Shown here: one piece after another, positions 1 to 12,400 of the stretch
Layout of the letters: each line of letters begins with the position of its first letter
How positions within the stretch are numbered: the stretch's first letter is position 1
Assembly (NCBI RefSeq): GCF_000003815.2
Contig: NC_049989.1
Location: 12,937,051 to 13,001,050 of the forward strand
Length of the DNA stretch: 64,000 bases
From: Branchiostoma floridae
Lineage: Eukaryota; Chordata; Leptocardii; Amphioxiformes; Branchiostomatidae
Reading direction: 5' to 3'
Made by a program: the position numbers and the translations under genes
The notes under the pieces: generated by a model
What the model was told of the DNA's origin: nothing
The model's database searches: none
What the model saw: only the letters and a program-made list of their open reading frames with translations

Positions 1-524
1 GCAAATTCCTTTGCAACTACAGATCCGTTGGACAAGACTTCAGTGCCTCGGTGGAAGCTTCCTTTCTTGAATTCAAGTGTATCAACCTACCCTTTTGAAC
101 CTGACTACTTGGTTCACCGGCGCACCACCGTCACTACTCGACAGGGACCTTTTAGCTTTCTGTCAACGAACATACAAAGTGTCTTATTAATATCACAAAT
201 TAAAGAAATTTTAATATCACAAATTAAAGAAATTAAATCTTTCAACAAAGATGCCTCTGCTCAACTCTACACTCTTGTGGTACTATGCAAAACAGAGGAA
301 GACACAATTGTCTATGACATATCTGTAATATTCTTTTTACATTATACAATGTATAAACTAATAAAGGTTGCATGATTTGATGAATACATGAAAACTAGTG
401 GTAGCGAATCTTAAAATTGGTAGTACTACTACTTAGAATAAGTGGACATTACCCTAAACATGCTGGCACTGCTGCTCCCAAGGGATACATCCAGAGGGCC
501 GTACATCTCCTTACCACACTTTAT

Positions 525-551
525 AAACAAAACAAACAAACAAACAAACAA
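525..551. repeat. Simple repeat (AAAC)n
   Basis: AACAAACAAACAAACAAAC-type tract; others of similar kind at 9333-9349 (CA)n, 25175-25200 (AAAT)n, 38508-38526 (CAAT)n, 51427-51448 (CAAA)n and 59402-59430 (CA)n. Confidence 0.8.
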
Positions 552-809
552 AGGGTCAGTAAATATAACCTGGCAAACAGTTATAGTGTCAGTTAAATGG
601 CAATATCCTTCATATAAACCTTTTCTTGTCAATTCTATTCTTAGACTAATACAAAACATATGATGAATGTGCAGTGGTTGCATATCTTACACAATAAGAT
701 ACTAGGTGCAGTTCTCACACCAAGTGATAGGTGGCATCAATGATACACTATGGAAACCCTGTTTGCACTACCGGTACACAGGTTTCATCTAATTTCCTTC
801 CAAGCCTAC

Positions 810-3800
810 CTGTTCCAGTGAGTGCCTGATCGCAGTGCGAACCAACCTATCAGGGTCCACCTCCTCCCCACAGTTGTCTCTGCAATTCTGGGCTCCTTTT
901 TCGAAAAGCTGGAAAAACAGTTAAATGTTTTCATTCATTTGGGTTTTCTCTGATATACGATTGGCTGATATGCACGGCTGACTAGAGGCCCTGTTTGCCA
1001 TTGTGACAGCTTCTCCAACATGTATATTGTTTTTGCCAAACGCAAGGCTTTGGGTAGGGAACTACACGGTCACTTGAATTCTAAATCATCATCTATAAAC
1101 AAAAGTACATTTTATGTCCAATGCTGACATTAAGAACTATTACATGAAACAAACAAATGTTAATTTTTTTTTTTCCTACAATCAATTCTTAACTCAGCGT
1201 GAAAGCTCATCTATATTGGTAAATGAACAGAGACGGGGGGCGACATAGGTTATCTGGTGGAGTCACGAATCTCTTGACACCACGTCCCGGATGCTGTAGT
1301 AGATGGGCCCAACAATTCGGACAGTCAGTCAGGTATAAGTCCCAACTATTTTCCCAGTGTTGGTTAGGTTAGGTTTAGTTTCTTCATGATAGAATTCTTT
1401 ACCTCTTTGTAAGGTTTGATAGCCTCTACCAGGGTGTTGTTGATGTGTTTCTGCATGCACTTCCTCAGTAGCTCCATGGACCCCTCAGGAGATGAGATGG
1501 TTCTGTTGGTACAAGATTTAAGAAGAAAAACATCAAAAACAATGAGGAGTATTGTACAAGAATAACTAAAATTCTGTCAACTCAAGTACAATGAATGAAT
1601 GAATTTTATTGCTCAACAATCGNNNNNNNNNNNNNNNNNNNNNNNNNNNNNNNNNNNNNNNNNNNNNNNNNNNNNNNNNNNNNNNNNNNNNNNNNNNNNN
1701 NNNNNNNNNNNNNNNNNNNNNNAACCCTATGTTCGGACACCGCAACATTCCGACATCCCTACGCTCTGACACCAGGGGTTAAGGGTTAGGGTGTCACAAC
1801 TATGGGCTACAACTGAAGACCATACCTTCCCCTGTAGTGATAAGACGTCTCCTTTCTCTTTGAGGGAAAGTTCTTGTAAGTGGCATCGTAAGGTTGGATC
1901 ACAACATATCCTGGTGGGGCTACAGCTGGCGATGTCTGGAACAAAATATACACAATTGTACAAAACATGTAGATCCACAGCAAAACACAGTACTTAATCA
2001 ACAATACGACATAGTGATAAGTGACATTCATTATGAAATCTAAGTGGACATGAAAGTCAAACAAATGACTTAACGTACAGAGTGTGGTATACCAAACATT
2101 ATGTCATACCTGTGATGTGAAAACTTTCGATATGGGTGTTCCGGACCGTGTGATGACTTAAGTATCACACAGGTTCTAAGTTGTATCACACAGGCTTCCT
2201 TCGAGTAAATCTAACTACTGTATCACAAACGGGCCGAATACGGCACGGTTTAAAATTCGAATACCGGATTCGGACGTTAGAATTGCTGTTAGAATTGCTG
2301 AAGAGTTACAATCTTTTGTTTGAGGACACAACATTTTTTCAACTTCTGGTGCATTTCACATCGAAATATGTGTTTTCTAAGGTGGGTATGACATAAATGA
2401 AATACAACACTTCTTCATTTTTGTTCTTTTACATCTTCTTTGACCAAGGCATTCTTGGCGTCCAATTTACCAATATTTTCTTTGTAATCTATTTGCTCAT
2501 TTTGCAGCTGCCTTTTACGATTTACACTACAGTATGGTTGAAATTCACTTCTTCTCTTTATGGAAACTGCCAAAAATTGATGCGTGTGCGGATGTCATCC
2601 GTGTAATCAAATCAACATGGCCTTACATCAGATGGGAAATACCATAACCTGTCTCCCAATATGATGACCTTGCAGTGGTGAAATGACCATAAAAATGGCA
2701 ACCTTATACTTAGAATTATCATAAATATTTCAGGATTGACTTTATTATGTGTAAGAGTTATATACTGACCACTGATTTCTGCCTTTTAAGTGCAGGCCTT
2801 CCCTCTGAATGATTGACATCTGAGCTTGGAGGAGTCATTACTGCATTGGAGGCAGCATACCTAGAAAAGCAACCATGAGTTTGCATTGTTAGTATCTTCC
2901 AGTTGAAGACTGGGGCCATATATGACATATGTGACCTAGTGGCATGATGGCATCCCTGGTCAGTCAGAATTTTATAATTAAGATTGTCAGTGGATCTGCT
3001 CCCCAGGGTAAGGGGGCGCATAGTCAGGCAGGACATAGGGCCCTGTATTAAAAATAAAATGCCCTGCTAGTAGTAGGATCTTTTTTAATGGAACTGTAAC
3101 TAAAAGAGTACTAGAATCAGAGTGATTTAAACTTGTTAGCATCACAGGAAGTCTGGTGTTGTATGGTAATAATACATTGTGCCCTTGGGAACTCTGGTAT
3201 ATATAAACACGAATTTCTTAAAGGTCTGCTACGCAGTTTTTTGCGCTTCAAACTGAAAACAAAAAATCCATTTTCCGGCCATTTCTTTATATAGTTAGGC
3301 CTAGGAAAAAAAATGTTGTGTTTCCTGTTTCCCTACCTACCCTAAAAAAACCTGCCGACCCTAGACTTTTTTTTGGGAACGGGTTTTCTGCGCGTGGAGA
3401 ATATGCGCGTGCGCGTGAAAAATTTGCGCGTGAAAAATAAAGTTCCTGAAATATGTCAGAAAATGTGCAGCAAGGAATTCTAAGGCAGAAAAATTTGAAC
3501 CTATGATATAATTTCCCATCTGTTACCTGAATTTTGGGTTTGAAAAAACCCTAATTTTTAGATCCCTTAATTTGCATAGGTTAATTTGCATATTTTGAAC
3601 ATTTCAAAATCACCTAAATTTGACAGAAATACATGGAAAAATTACTCATATGAGGTTTTATATTGTAAAATGTAACAATTTTAGGCTTTTCTCCATTTTA
3701 GAAGCTTCATTTTCTCTTTTTTGAAGAAGATTGTTTCACGCGCAAATTTCAAACTTTTTTGCGCGTGAAAACTTAACATTTAAAAATCACTTTAAAATCA

Positions 3801-6029
3801 CTCAGATCGAGATTTTGTACTCAGTAATGCAACAACATGATACTTAATTCCATTTTGTGCCATCTTGTTTGAGCTTTTAAGTATAAAACTGCAGAAACTT
3901 TTTTTAATCCCTTGGGAATAAGCTAATTTGCATATTGTCACGCGCAACTTTTTCACGCGCAACTTTTCACGCGCAACTTTTCCACGCGCACAAAACCCCA
4001 TCCCCTTTTTTTGGGGTTGGGCAGTGGAGTCACATAGCTTCCAGATAGAATTTTTATTTAGCCTGCTTCCTATTGAAGTAAAACACTGCTTGTCCCATCT
4101 AATGAAGGATAAACCTATCTATCATGCACAAAATTAAAGTTTGAGATTGAAAGACAAGTGTTATCATGCATTTCAGTTTACTTTGTTCAACAGTATTGTG
4201 ATATGTATCACTAGAGTTTTGGCCAGCCTAAAAAAAATACAAAAAAAAAAAGATAATCCCTACCTACCGACCCTAATTTTTTCAGGACTGAAACAGGAAA
4301 CACAACATTTTTTTCCTAGGCCTTAGTTGAATCAAGCCTACCACGTTACGGAACACCATTCAAGGTATGTCGGGAGTCGATATTGCTCGCCGTGCGAGCG
4401 CGTTTGAAAACCTGTGAATCTGCACACCCGCGCTGGGTTTCAGCCATTTTGTTTCTTCCGAACGAACCGTTGATGATTGATTCTTGTTCGAATTCTCACC
4501 GGTGCCTAACTAGGGAGGTCAGAAAGTTACAGCGCGCGTAGGACGAAATGTTTGTAGGCTAATTCTCTACGTTGCAAATGTGAAATAATGACATAAAAGT
4601 GTCAAAAAGTAGTAGTAAATCTGAGATTTCTTAGTTCTAGAATATTTCAAATTTGAGCGCAAAAAACTGCGTAGCAGACCTTTAACTTTACTCAGGTGTA
4701 AATGAGTAATGGCTTCAGTAAGGGATGTCCCTCGAATAGAAGTATTAGACTGTTAAATGGAGGTCCTGTGTTTAATTTACAGGGCTCGAAATACCACATG
4801 CATATGCAAGTTTGTGCAAGTAAAATTGGTGTGGTGCAAGTAAGTTTAGACCAAACTTGCACCAGTGCAAGTTACTTTTGTCCTCTAATACCTGACATTA
4901 GAAAAAGCTTACACACACCGAGAATATTGTCTGTCATTGAAAGGTAAAAGAAAATAACACTGAATAAAAAAAAGCCTAAATTTGTTATTTCTAAATTTGG
5001 TTAGACATCCAGGTAAACTATTTTTTTAAACAAATCCATCTCTACAATGCTAATGATTCCTATGGTGCTGTCTTACATTGATTTGCATATGAGTTACATT
5101 TGCATACTAATTAGTGACTTTAATATGTTCAACTGGTTTTTCCAGTTATATGTATTGTATTGAGTTGTTCTACCACTTCATTCTGGAGATGCTTAAGAAT
5201 AGTTACTGTGATGGATGTCACTCGAAGAGTCCAGAAGAAATCTATGGATCTTATCGAGTTGTAGACATTGAATTGTCTTTAATTGAGGCTAAATTCACAG
5301 TTTTTATGAAACAGTTTGTACAATTTCAAACCAAAAATAAGATACGCTACGGAAAAACAAATATCCAAAGATGTGGTCTTTACCGGTATGTATCCCCATT
5401 TACTCACGTACATTTGCAAATTTTCAGAAGAGGAGATAAGGGGTTAACAGTTCACTATTTTGGGTTGTGCAAGTAAGTTTCTTTTGGTGCAAGTTACCTT
5501 TGGCTTAACTTGCGCAGGTGCAAGTTGACTGAAAAGTGTATTTCGAGCCCTGATTTAGATACCCAACCACACCTATCAAAATTGGGGGTCAAACCTGTTC
5601 TTTGGGTTCACAAATGAATGAATCACATCTTGAAATGAAATACCATGCTCATACAAAATATGGTAATGCTTAATTAATAAAAAAAAATAATACCTTAATT
5701 TTGTTTTGTGTATATCATTCGAATAGCTTGTAACCATCTAAGTCCCTGAGTTATGCTTTCGCTGTTTCATAAATACTCGTTGTCAGTTTTTCCTTGGGCA
5801 GTGTTGAGTAAAACAACTAGCTAGCAGACGACAACAACATTTTCATGTAAACAAATACGACCATAACTACGTTCTTGGAACATAATTCACTCCAATTTCT
5901 CTCAGATACTTTTCAGAAGAAACCCAAGAACAACTTTCCTGTCCAAAATCTCCTCTAAGTTATTGACAAGAGAAGAACTTACTGTTGTTGTGCCATGTAA
6001 ATACCAAGAGGACTTCTTGGTTCCGCCAT
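810..6029 (-). CDS. DNTTIP1: DNTTIP1 homologue (5' part, five coding exons; 3' end off window)
   Basis: Nuclear scaffold of the MiDAC histone deacetylase complex, where the family dimerises and holds HDAC1/2 with MIDEAS. Coding exons in transcript order are 5983-6029, 2770-2860, 1826-1935, 1403-1502 and 810-908. All have GT/AG borders, and phases close (2, 0, 2, 0, 0). They encode 149 residues. The start ATG at 6027-6029 is in a good context (AAAATGG) and opens MAEPRSPLGIY. Residues 84-149 carry the recognisable dimerisation region, including SMELLRKCMQ and NCRDNCGEEVDPDRL, which I align from memory to human SMDLLRAVLQ and NVRDNVGEEVDAEQL. The preceding segment has a basic patch (LKRQKS) as in a nuclear protein. 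The C-terminal DNA-binding domain is not in the window: exons must continue left of position 810, and I found none in 1-800. The identification rests on the helical core; the N-terminal 80 residues are not recognisably conserved. Confidence 0.88.
1623..1722. other. Assembly gap (100 N) in DNTTIP1 intron 3
   Basis: A run of 100 N, probably a gap of unknown size. It separates DNTTIP1 exons 3 and 4, so the intron length is not reliable, but no coding phase is lost across it. Confidence 0.99.
2100..2396 (+). repeat. Dispersed GTCATACC repeat copy
   Basis: Starts GTCATACCTGTGATG and ends GGTGGGTATGACATAAA, so the ends are a short inverted repeat. Internal landmarks are GGTGTTCCGGACC, GTATCACACAGG and GGATTCGGACGTT. 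Clear relatives lie at 14886-15150, 39979-40245 and (decayed) 51779-51990. The 140-bp array at 36741-37430 amplifies part of this same sequence. Confidence 0.7.
3218..4685. mobile_element. Outer TIR element flanked by TTAA, carrying an inserted element
   Basis: The ends are long inverted repeats: AAAGGTCTGCTACGCAGTTT on the left and its reverse complement at 4650-4683. Both sit at TTAA, the target-site pattern of piggyBac-type elements. Once the inner insertion (3297-4323) is removed, the outer element is only about 440 bp, so it is a non-autonomous MITE in DNTTIP1 intron 1. No transposase ORF is present. Confidence 0.75.
3297..4323. mobile_element. Nested 1.03-kb TIR element, 5-bp target duplication TAGTT
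   Basis: Starts AGGCCTAGGAAAAAAAATG and ends with the near-exact inverse TTTTTTTCCTAGGCCT. The flanks TAGTT (3292-3296) and TAGTT (4324-4328) are a direct 5-bp duplication. The interior has clusters of GCGCGTGAAAA in both orientations (about 3400-3440 and 3735-3990), so the element is internally folded. There is no long ORF. A shorter relative of its right-hand 300 bp lies at 54065-54345. Confidence 0.75.
4686..4779 (+). repeat. SINE tail fragment interrupted by the next element
   Basis: TTTACTCAGGTG, GTCCCTCG and GTTAAATGGAGGTC match, in order, the 3' body of the tRNA-type SINE at 8260-8500. The copy is cut at 4779 by the insertion starting at 4780. Confidence 0.6.
4780..5552. mobile_element. 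hAT-like MITE, CAGGGCTCGAAATAC family (773 bp)
   Basis: Perfect 15-bp terminal inverted repeats (CAGGGCTCGAAATAC and GTATTTCGAGCCCTG) are flanked by a 5-bp direct duplication, ATTTA (4775-4779 and 5553-5557). The sub-terminal regions are rich in GTGCAAGT/ACTTGCAC. The interior has a 120-codon open frame that resembles nothing I know and is probably chance. Other family members are at 10467-10795, 27572-28342 and 45527-45807. Confidence 0.8.
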
Positions 6030-6490
6030 TTTCCTTCAGGTAACGCCTTGGAATGAACCACTAAGAGATTAAGGGGTGAAGGCAACTATTAATAACTACA
6101 CTCAATTTACGTTAGTAGACTCTATATGATATTTTTTTACAAATATACATGTTTGGAATTAAAATATTATTTAAATGGCTAATAAAGTCAGAAGTATAAA
6201 ATACAAATGTTTTTTTTTTATTTCCAACGCGGTCCCTCCCTATGCTTATGAAATTGAGATTACCCATTTGAGAAAGCATCATAACGTGACAAAGACAGGA
6301 GCCATTTATCAAAGTATAACCGTATCTTAAAGGATACAGGAGCTATATATGCAGTTCATGTTAGTAAAATAATGTTTATGTTGTAATTTTGGATATGTTT
6401 ATTATCTATAACAAGATTGTTTTCTCATTCAGTGGTCTTGTACTGTTCTACGTTTACTTGCGTTCGAATATTTTTTCGAAGATTCCCGAT
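6030..6490. promoter_or_regulatory. Shared upstream region of divergent DNTTIP1 and TMEM17
   Basis: Only about 460 bp separates the two start codons, which point away from each other, so the 5' UTRs and promoters of both genes must lie here or overlap. I see no clear TATA box for either gene. A CTTCAGGTAACG stretch at 6033-6044 lies just upstream of the DNTTIP1 start. Confidence 0.55.
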
Positions 6491-9400
6491 ATGGCGGCGG
6501 GACAGTTGCCTCCACAGTTACGGCAAAAACTCACTTCTTTTGCGGAGTTTGCCTTTCCTGCGGCCCGGGCAGCTAGGGAAGGGCGCGAACACCACCAGCT
6601 GAAGTCAAGTACGTGACCCAACTGAAAACTAAGGCCCTACACGAAGCAAAATAATCAGTAGTAAACTTGTGCCAAGTAGTAAATAGAAGGTGCACCTGTC
6701 AATGAAAATCTTTGTAGGGGAAATATTACGGAGGGGTCACTGTCCTATGTCCATGAAAGTAATATATGATAATAATCACCAGGTTTATTTTGCCAGCCAG
6801 TAGGTACCCAAAGTATGAGTTTTACTGTTTAACGTGGTCGAGACACTTCCTCGAGCATGGGATCCCCGTTTTACGTCCCTCCTGGAAGATCCCCGTTTTA
6901 CGTCCCTCCTGGAAGACGATTTCGTGGAAAGCTTACCGGACGTCCTTGGTTGGGGGTTAAACCATCACATTCAAGAACTGTCCGGACTGTCGCATTGCTT
7001 AACTTCTGAGATTGAGTGATCGGGTGTACCAACGCGCCACGCGGCAGTAGCGTATATATACAGTATACAGTACTGAAGTTCATTGAATCAAAGAGGTTAA
7101 ATAAAGATAACCTACTTGGTTGAATTCAACATCATCACGGGCTGGTTGCCCGCACCAGGTCCACTCTTTCTCTTCAGACAACCCTTTCCACCCATTACGT
7201 AGCGTTCTATAAGCCCGCAACCCCACATCACGAGCAAGCTGGCATGGTCTGTGTAGGTTAGTCAGAGTCCCCCCCATGTGTATACTGTAAATGCAGAAAC
7301 TTTCACGGTGGTTTAATGTTCGTGGTTTTCGCCTTTCGTCTTAAAACCACCGCGAAAAGTCCTTTTTCCTGCTACCACGAAATTAAATCCACGCAAAATT
7401 AAATGCTAGTACCTGACGTGTGCTGGCTTCCCCAGTATGAGTTCACTAGCAAGTTCTGCCTTGAATTTAACACTGCCTCATCGTGTGTATTGAAGACCAT
7501 ATTCACATGAGGAAATTTGCTGGTTGTATGACAATGACCATAAAAATGGCTACGCATGGGGCGATTCACACATTGAAAGCACATACTGTAAAGGTGTCAG
7601 ATGCCAAAGGCGCAAGAACTTTGTCTGATGCCATTATCATACTCATAGGACTAAAAAATTTCCTTTTCCTTCTGAGTCTAACAAGAACATATATTTTTAT
7701 AACGTCCTTGGGTCTAAATATCCCTTCAAAGTTGACGTGCCATTGAGGGATGTCAAACCAGTGTGAGATACTTATAAGTAATAACAAAAGATGGTATTAC
7801 TTTTTTAATTAATGATACGGGCGCGTTGGATATACCCGATTCCTCCATCTCCGACGTTAAGCAACGCGCGGTCCGGTCAGTTCTTGGATGGGAGTCCCCG
7901 AACCAAGGACGAAATCGCCTTCTGGGAGGGATGTAAAACAGGGGGTCCCTTACTCGAGGACAGCCCCGATCATGTTAATCAGCCTCATTGCTCAAAACAA
8001 ATTGGGTACAAGTACTTACTGGCTGGCAAAATACACCAGATATTGTTATCATTATTAATCGCAGACCCTTTAATATTTTCCTGTGTTTAGTTGGAAACGA
8101 GCTGGTCTCTAACCTGCCACTACAGATGGCGCTGTACTTCAACGTCTTTTACTTCCCCTTCTGGCTGGTCACTGCCATTATACTGCTGCAGCTCAAGGTA
8201 AGGTTCTTCATGTTTGTTTGTATTACATATTCAGTTTGTATTACAAACCCAGTGAGACTGCGTGGCACAGCGGCAGCGTGTTTGCCTCGTGATGGAGAGG
8301 TCTCGAGTTCGAATCCGGCTGCCGTTTCACCAATCTTGTGCGCTTGGGAAAGGCACTTTACACAACTTTCCTCACTTTACTCAGGTGAAAAACTCAAATA
8401 CCTATAGCTTTGGCTAGGGCCGTCCCTCGGATAGGACGTTAAATGGAGGTCCCGTGTATGGGGAGAGCCACGCCCCATGCACGTTAAAGAACCCCCACAC
8501 GTGCGATGGTGCGGTGTGGTGTGGTGCGAAGTGCGATGGTGCAGTGTGTGATGGAACAAACCGTTCTATCTGGAGTTGGTGATTCACTACAAATCACCCG
8601 GACGGAGGCTTGTACCTCGGGTGATACGGAATACACCTTGTTGTATTCTATATTTATCAAATCCAAGTTTTCAAACTTGTTGTGCTGAGTGTACTTTATC
8701 TGTATCTCACTATCTGTATCTATACAGATGATATCACTGCCCTAACTTCGGCATTTCGTAGGCATGCGGCGTGGCAGCAGCTGATTATATTACCCTAAAC
8801 GACCTATCACACATAACCTTTGCACATCTGTATCTGTTTAGTGTTCTTTAAGATTATCCACCGAAGTTGCCACTAATGTGCTTGGTGATAACAAATTCCA
8901 CTCTGCGGTAGTTATGGGACAAATTACAAAATGTGTGAATATTGTCCCTCCAGTTTTCGTCATTGGATGAGTTCTACAAGTTCATCACCGTGACGGTGTA
9001 TGTTGTAATGGTGGTGGTGGAGATCGTCAGACTGTACTTGGGCTATCTGGGAAACCTGCAAGAAAAGGTAGGTCTTTCTATCTTTCTACAGGTGCATGCA
9101 AATTCAGGTACAGGTCTGGTCCAGAGGATGAGACAACAAGAGCTATCTAGCACCAAAAAAATCGTGATTATAGCGTGTTCAGAACACGAGATAGCAAAAC
9201 TGGAAGTTGCGTTGCAGTACCAAGGGAAGCCGCTAGGGGACCCAAAATCTTATCATTTCCAGCTTTCATTATACCCTACCAACACACCAAGTATGAAACC
9301 AATCCACTTAGCCATTCTTGAGTTATCTTGTTCACACACACACACATATATACACATGCACAAATGCTAGTGAAAATATAACCTCCATAAATATTTCATG

Positions 9401-12400
9401 GAGTTAACAACAGCAGGAATGAAACTCACGGCTTCTACTAGTTCCAGAGACATAAATGCCAAAAAACAATGGCCAGAATTTTATCAGAGGAGTTGGTAGG
9501 CTATAGCTATATAGGAGTGCCAATAGGCAAAACTGTAAAAAGGGAAATAAATGTGTAGGAGAAATTATTTCGCAGTAGGGAGAAATTTGACGCGGTGGTT
9601 TGATTTCTGCAATTGAGCAAAGAGGTGGGCAGGCAGAAGACAGGAAACAATGATCACGATGGTTGTAGGCATAATTTAGAGACAAAGAGATCAGTGCAAA
9701 AACTGCAAACATGAAACGGCTGCCGACATTTCCTCTTTTACGGCGTTTTGGCTTAAATGTACTCTGTTGGCTGGCTACTATATGATGTAGTATAGTACAA
9801 GAGAAGTTGTAGACAGCCAACTGTCATCTTTTGTATATGAAACATGCAGGACTGCAAAACCAGCTGTTACTTTAAGAATACGTGCTGACAGTCACACACT
9901 GTCAGTAACACGGATGAACTACTATATATGGTGGAGTCTAAGAAGTTAAGAGCTTCTGTAGCTTTACAGCATGGGAGTCGGTCAATGCCCCTTTTTTGGG
10001 GGGGAGGGGGGTTAAGATCGCTGCAGGGCAGGGTTGGACAAGTTTTTTAAAAATTCACTTGTCTTATTGGGCAAGTACATGTACATAAAAAATCTACTTG
10101 CCCAAACAAAGTTTTCGCTTGCCCGAAAGTTTTTCTAACTGTATTTTCACTTCCAGCGATAAAATTCTTTGATGATCAATGGCTCTATTTTTCTGTCTTG
10201 ACCAATGCTTGATTCCATGATTGCAAAAAGTATACATTCAAGTACATGTATATCAGAAGAACGATCCCCGATCGGACAAGTAGGGTAGGACAAGCACTTG
10301 TAGTTGTACTTTCACTTGCCCGGCACAATCAGGCTAGCTATTGGACCTGTCCAACCCTGGCAGGGAACGATGTTGGGTGGGGAGCAAGATTAAAATTGCT
10401 GATCCAGTTTTCACCATGTCAGGCACTTGGTGCAATGATCTTTAGGGGAATCTGGGAAATTTTTACCAGGGCTCGAAATACGTTTTTCTGCATACCTGCA
10501 CTGGTGCAGGTAACATTGAAAATTTTACCTGCACCACACAGAAGTATGGATCATACTATAATTATTCAGGAACCATTGCTATTTTTTTCTTTGATATACT
10601 TTATTGGTGGTAACAGTCTGTCAATGCAGCTAATAACAATCCATATACAGCTACATTTAGGACATTAATTTATATTATAAAACCCAGTACATGGACCAGT
10701 GCAGGTTAGGTGCAGGTAGACACAAGAAATACCTGCACAGCTCCAATTTTACCTGCACTAATAACCTGCACATGCAGGTGGTATTTTGAGCCCTGTTTAC
10801 CCTCTGAAATGCTACTTCCTGCATTAGAGTCTTAGCTGATTTATAATTGAGATGAAATCTCTATTAGTCACAAAATATACAAGGGTTTCAACTTGATATT
10901 TTTTCGGGATGGACAGAGATGTATGAGCGTTAAGTTACACTTGCTGCCCTTGGAAAGTTGAATTAAACACCCTAATCATTCCACTGACACAACACCACAA
11001 AATTAGATACTTTTAAATGATAATTCATATATCTACTCATATGGTGATTACTAGTATTATAGCCGCACCACTTATGAAGACTTCCATAAAAACTCAAACA
11101 AAACAGAAGCAAAGAACAAAGAATCATTGAAGACATGTGGTGTCTAGACACAATGGGATATTGATGACGCATTAATTTTGCTCTTGTCTGTAGCATCAAT
11201 TGTTTGAATGCTGACTACACTTATCCACTGTATCTGAGACAGATCATATTTATCTACCTTGGCAAACATTGAGTACAACATCAGCACATTCTGGATGTTT
11301 GCTCCTTGTCTGCGTGCATCGTTTCTTGGAAATCGTAACGAACATGATCTTTTGTTTAGTCTCTACCCGGTCTTTACTTTTTAATGGGGTAGGAAATTCC
11401 CTGAGCAGCCTCGTAACCCCTGCTTCGCCTATTGAGTCAGTGAAGTCAAGCTTGCCTGAGCTTAATGTTTCTGACTTAGGGAGAAGAGATGCTGCTACAG
11501 TTATCGCTATGAGCTGCTCTTCATATTCATGATGGTAACATCAGGCCCTACGAACCTGATTTTAAAAAAAATATTTAGCTTCAACATATCCATTTGTCAA
11601 AGTGTTATCCTGTGTATCGCATCAGGGAAAACAATATTCTTCTTATCCAGTCGCTTCCTGCCATTTCTTGGCAAGGCGGATCAAACCAGATGTTCAGTTT
11701 TGGCTCTAAGCTAACGCCCTTCACCTACATGTACGTCAGTTGTACGTTTATTTGCATTTGGGCAAAATACATGTAAGACGCATGGCGCGTGTCGTTTGTT
11801 TACGTACTTGTAAATTCTAAAAGTAGCTGCCTGTCTGCAAAGCCAGCCGTACATGTGTGGATACATGCTGAGTGATTGCTGACTATCATCCAGTAAGATT
11901 TGTAAAGTCTGACAAAAAGTATGTCAAATGTGAAGAAGTCACTAGTACTGTTGGGCAAGTACATTAATGTATTTGTGGCATTATTAAACTACAGTTACTG
12001 TAACAAACGGGAAACATAGACTTACAGAAAATACAGAAGTATAGACCAGTGTTGCTGATCGGGCAAGCATATATTGTTCTGTTATATAGTTGCCCGATCG
12101 GGCCAGTGTGATTTCTTAAGATATTTATACTTGCCTGAATAAATGTTGCTCCCAGTGGCCCACTTGTTTGTGAAGTTATCATCATGTTACAGTCTAAGGT
12201 CTACAGTCTCAAGCAAAGTGTTTCTTTTTACCAGTACAGTACTTAATATTTTAACTTTCTGCAGGCAGAAATGCATAGTAGAAATATTTCTTTTGAATTT
12301 TGGTCCAGTGAGACTGAGAATTTGGTTTGGGCAAGTGGAATTGACCTCAGACTTTTCAAACTCTGCCCAACCCTTTATTTTGTAACGGAAAAAGTGGTTG

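Noticed and set aside
1-400. 115-codon plus-strand frame at the left edge (MDKTSVPRWK...)
   Set aside because: No family resemblance and no convincing splice sites; it may be chance within the DNTTIP1 locus. No DNTTIP1 exon could be identified in 1-800 either.
5114-5476. 120-codon plus-strand frame
   Set aside because: Lies wholly inside the CAGGGCTCGAAATAC MITE with no recognisable domain; not conserved in the shorter copies.
6080-6092. Possible RFX X-box upstream of TMEM17 (AAGGCAAC)
   Set aside because: Only one half-site matches; the other half (GTNRCC) is missing.
7821-7935. Possible 5S rRNA gene
   Set aside because: Only the internal promoter region resembles 5S; the 5' and 3' stems are absent and a repeat body is attached.
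8255-8335. Possible tRNA gene
   Set aside because: Boxes A and B are good, but acceptor and anticodon stems do not pair and a SINE body follows; the same head-body unit recurs elsewhere.
9404-9820. 138-codon minus-strand frame in TMEM17 intron 3
   Set aside because: Hydrophobic but compositionally like AT-rich noise; no start context, splice partners or family match.
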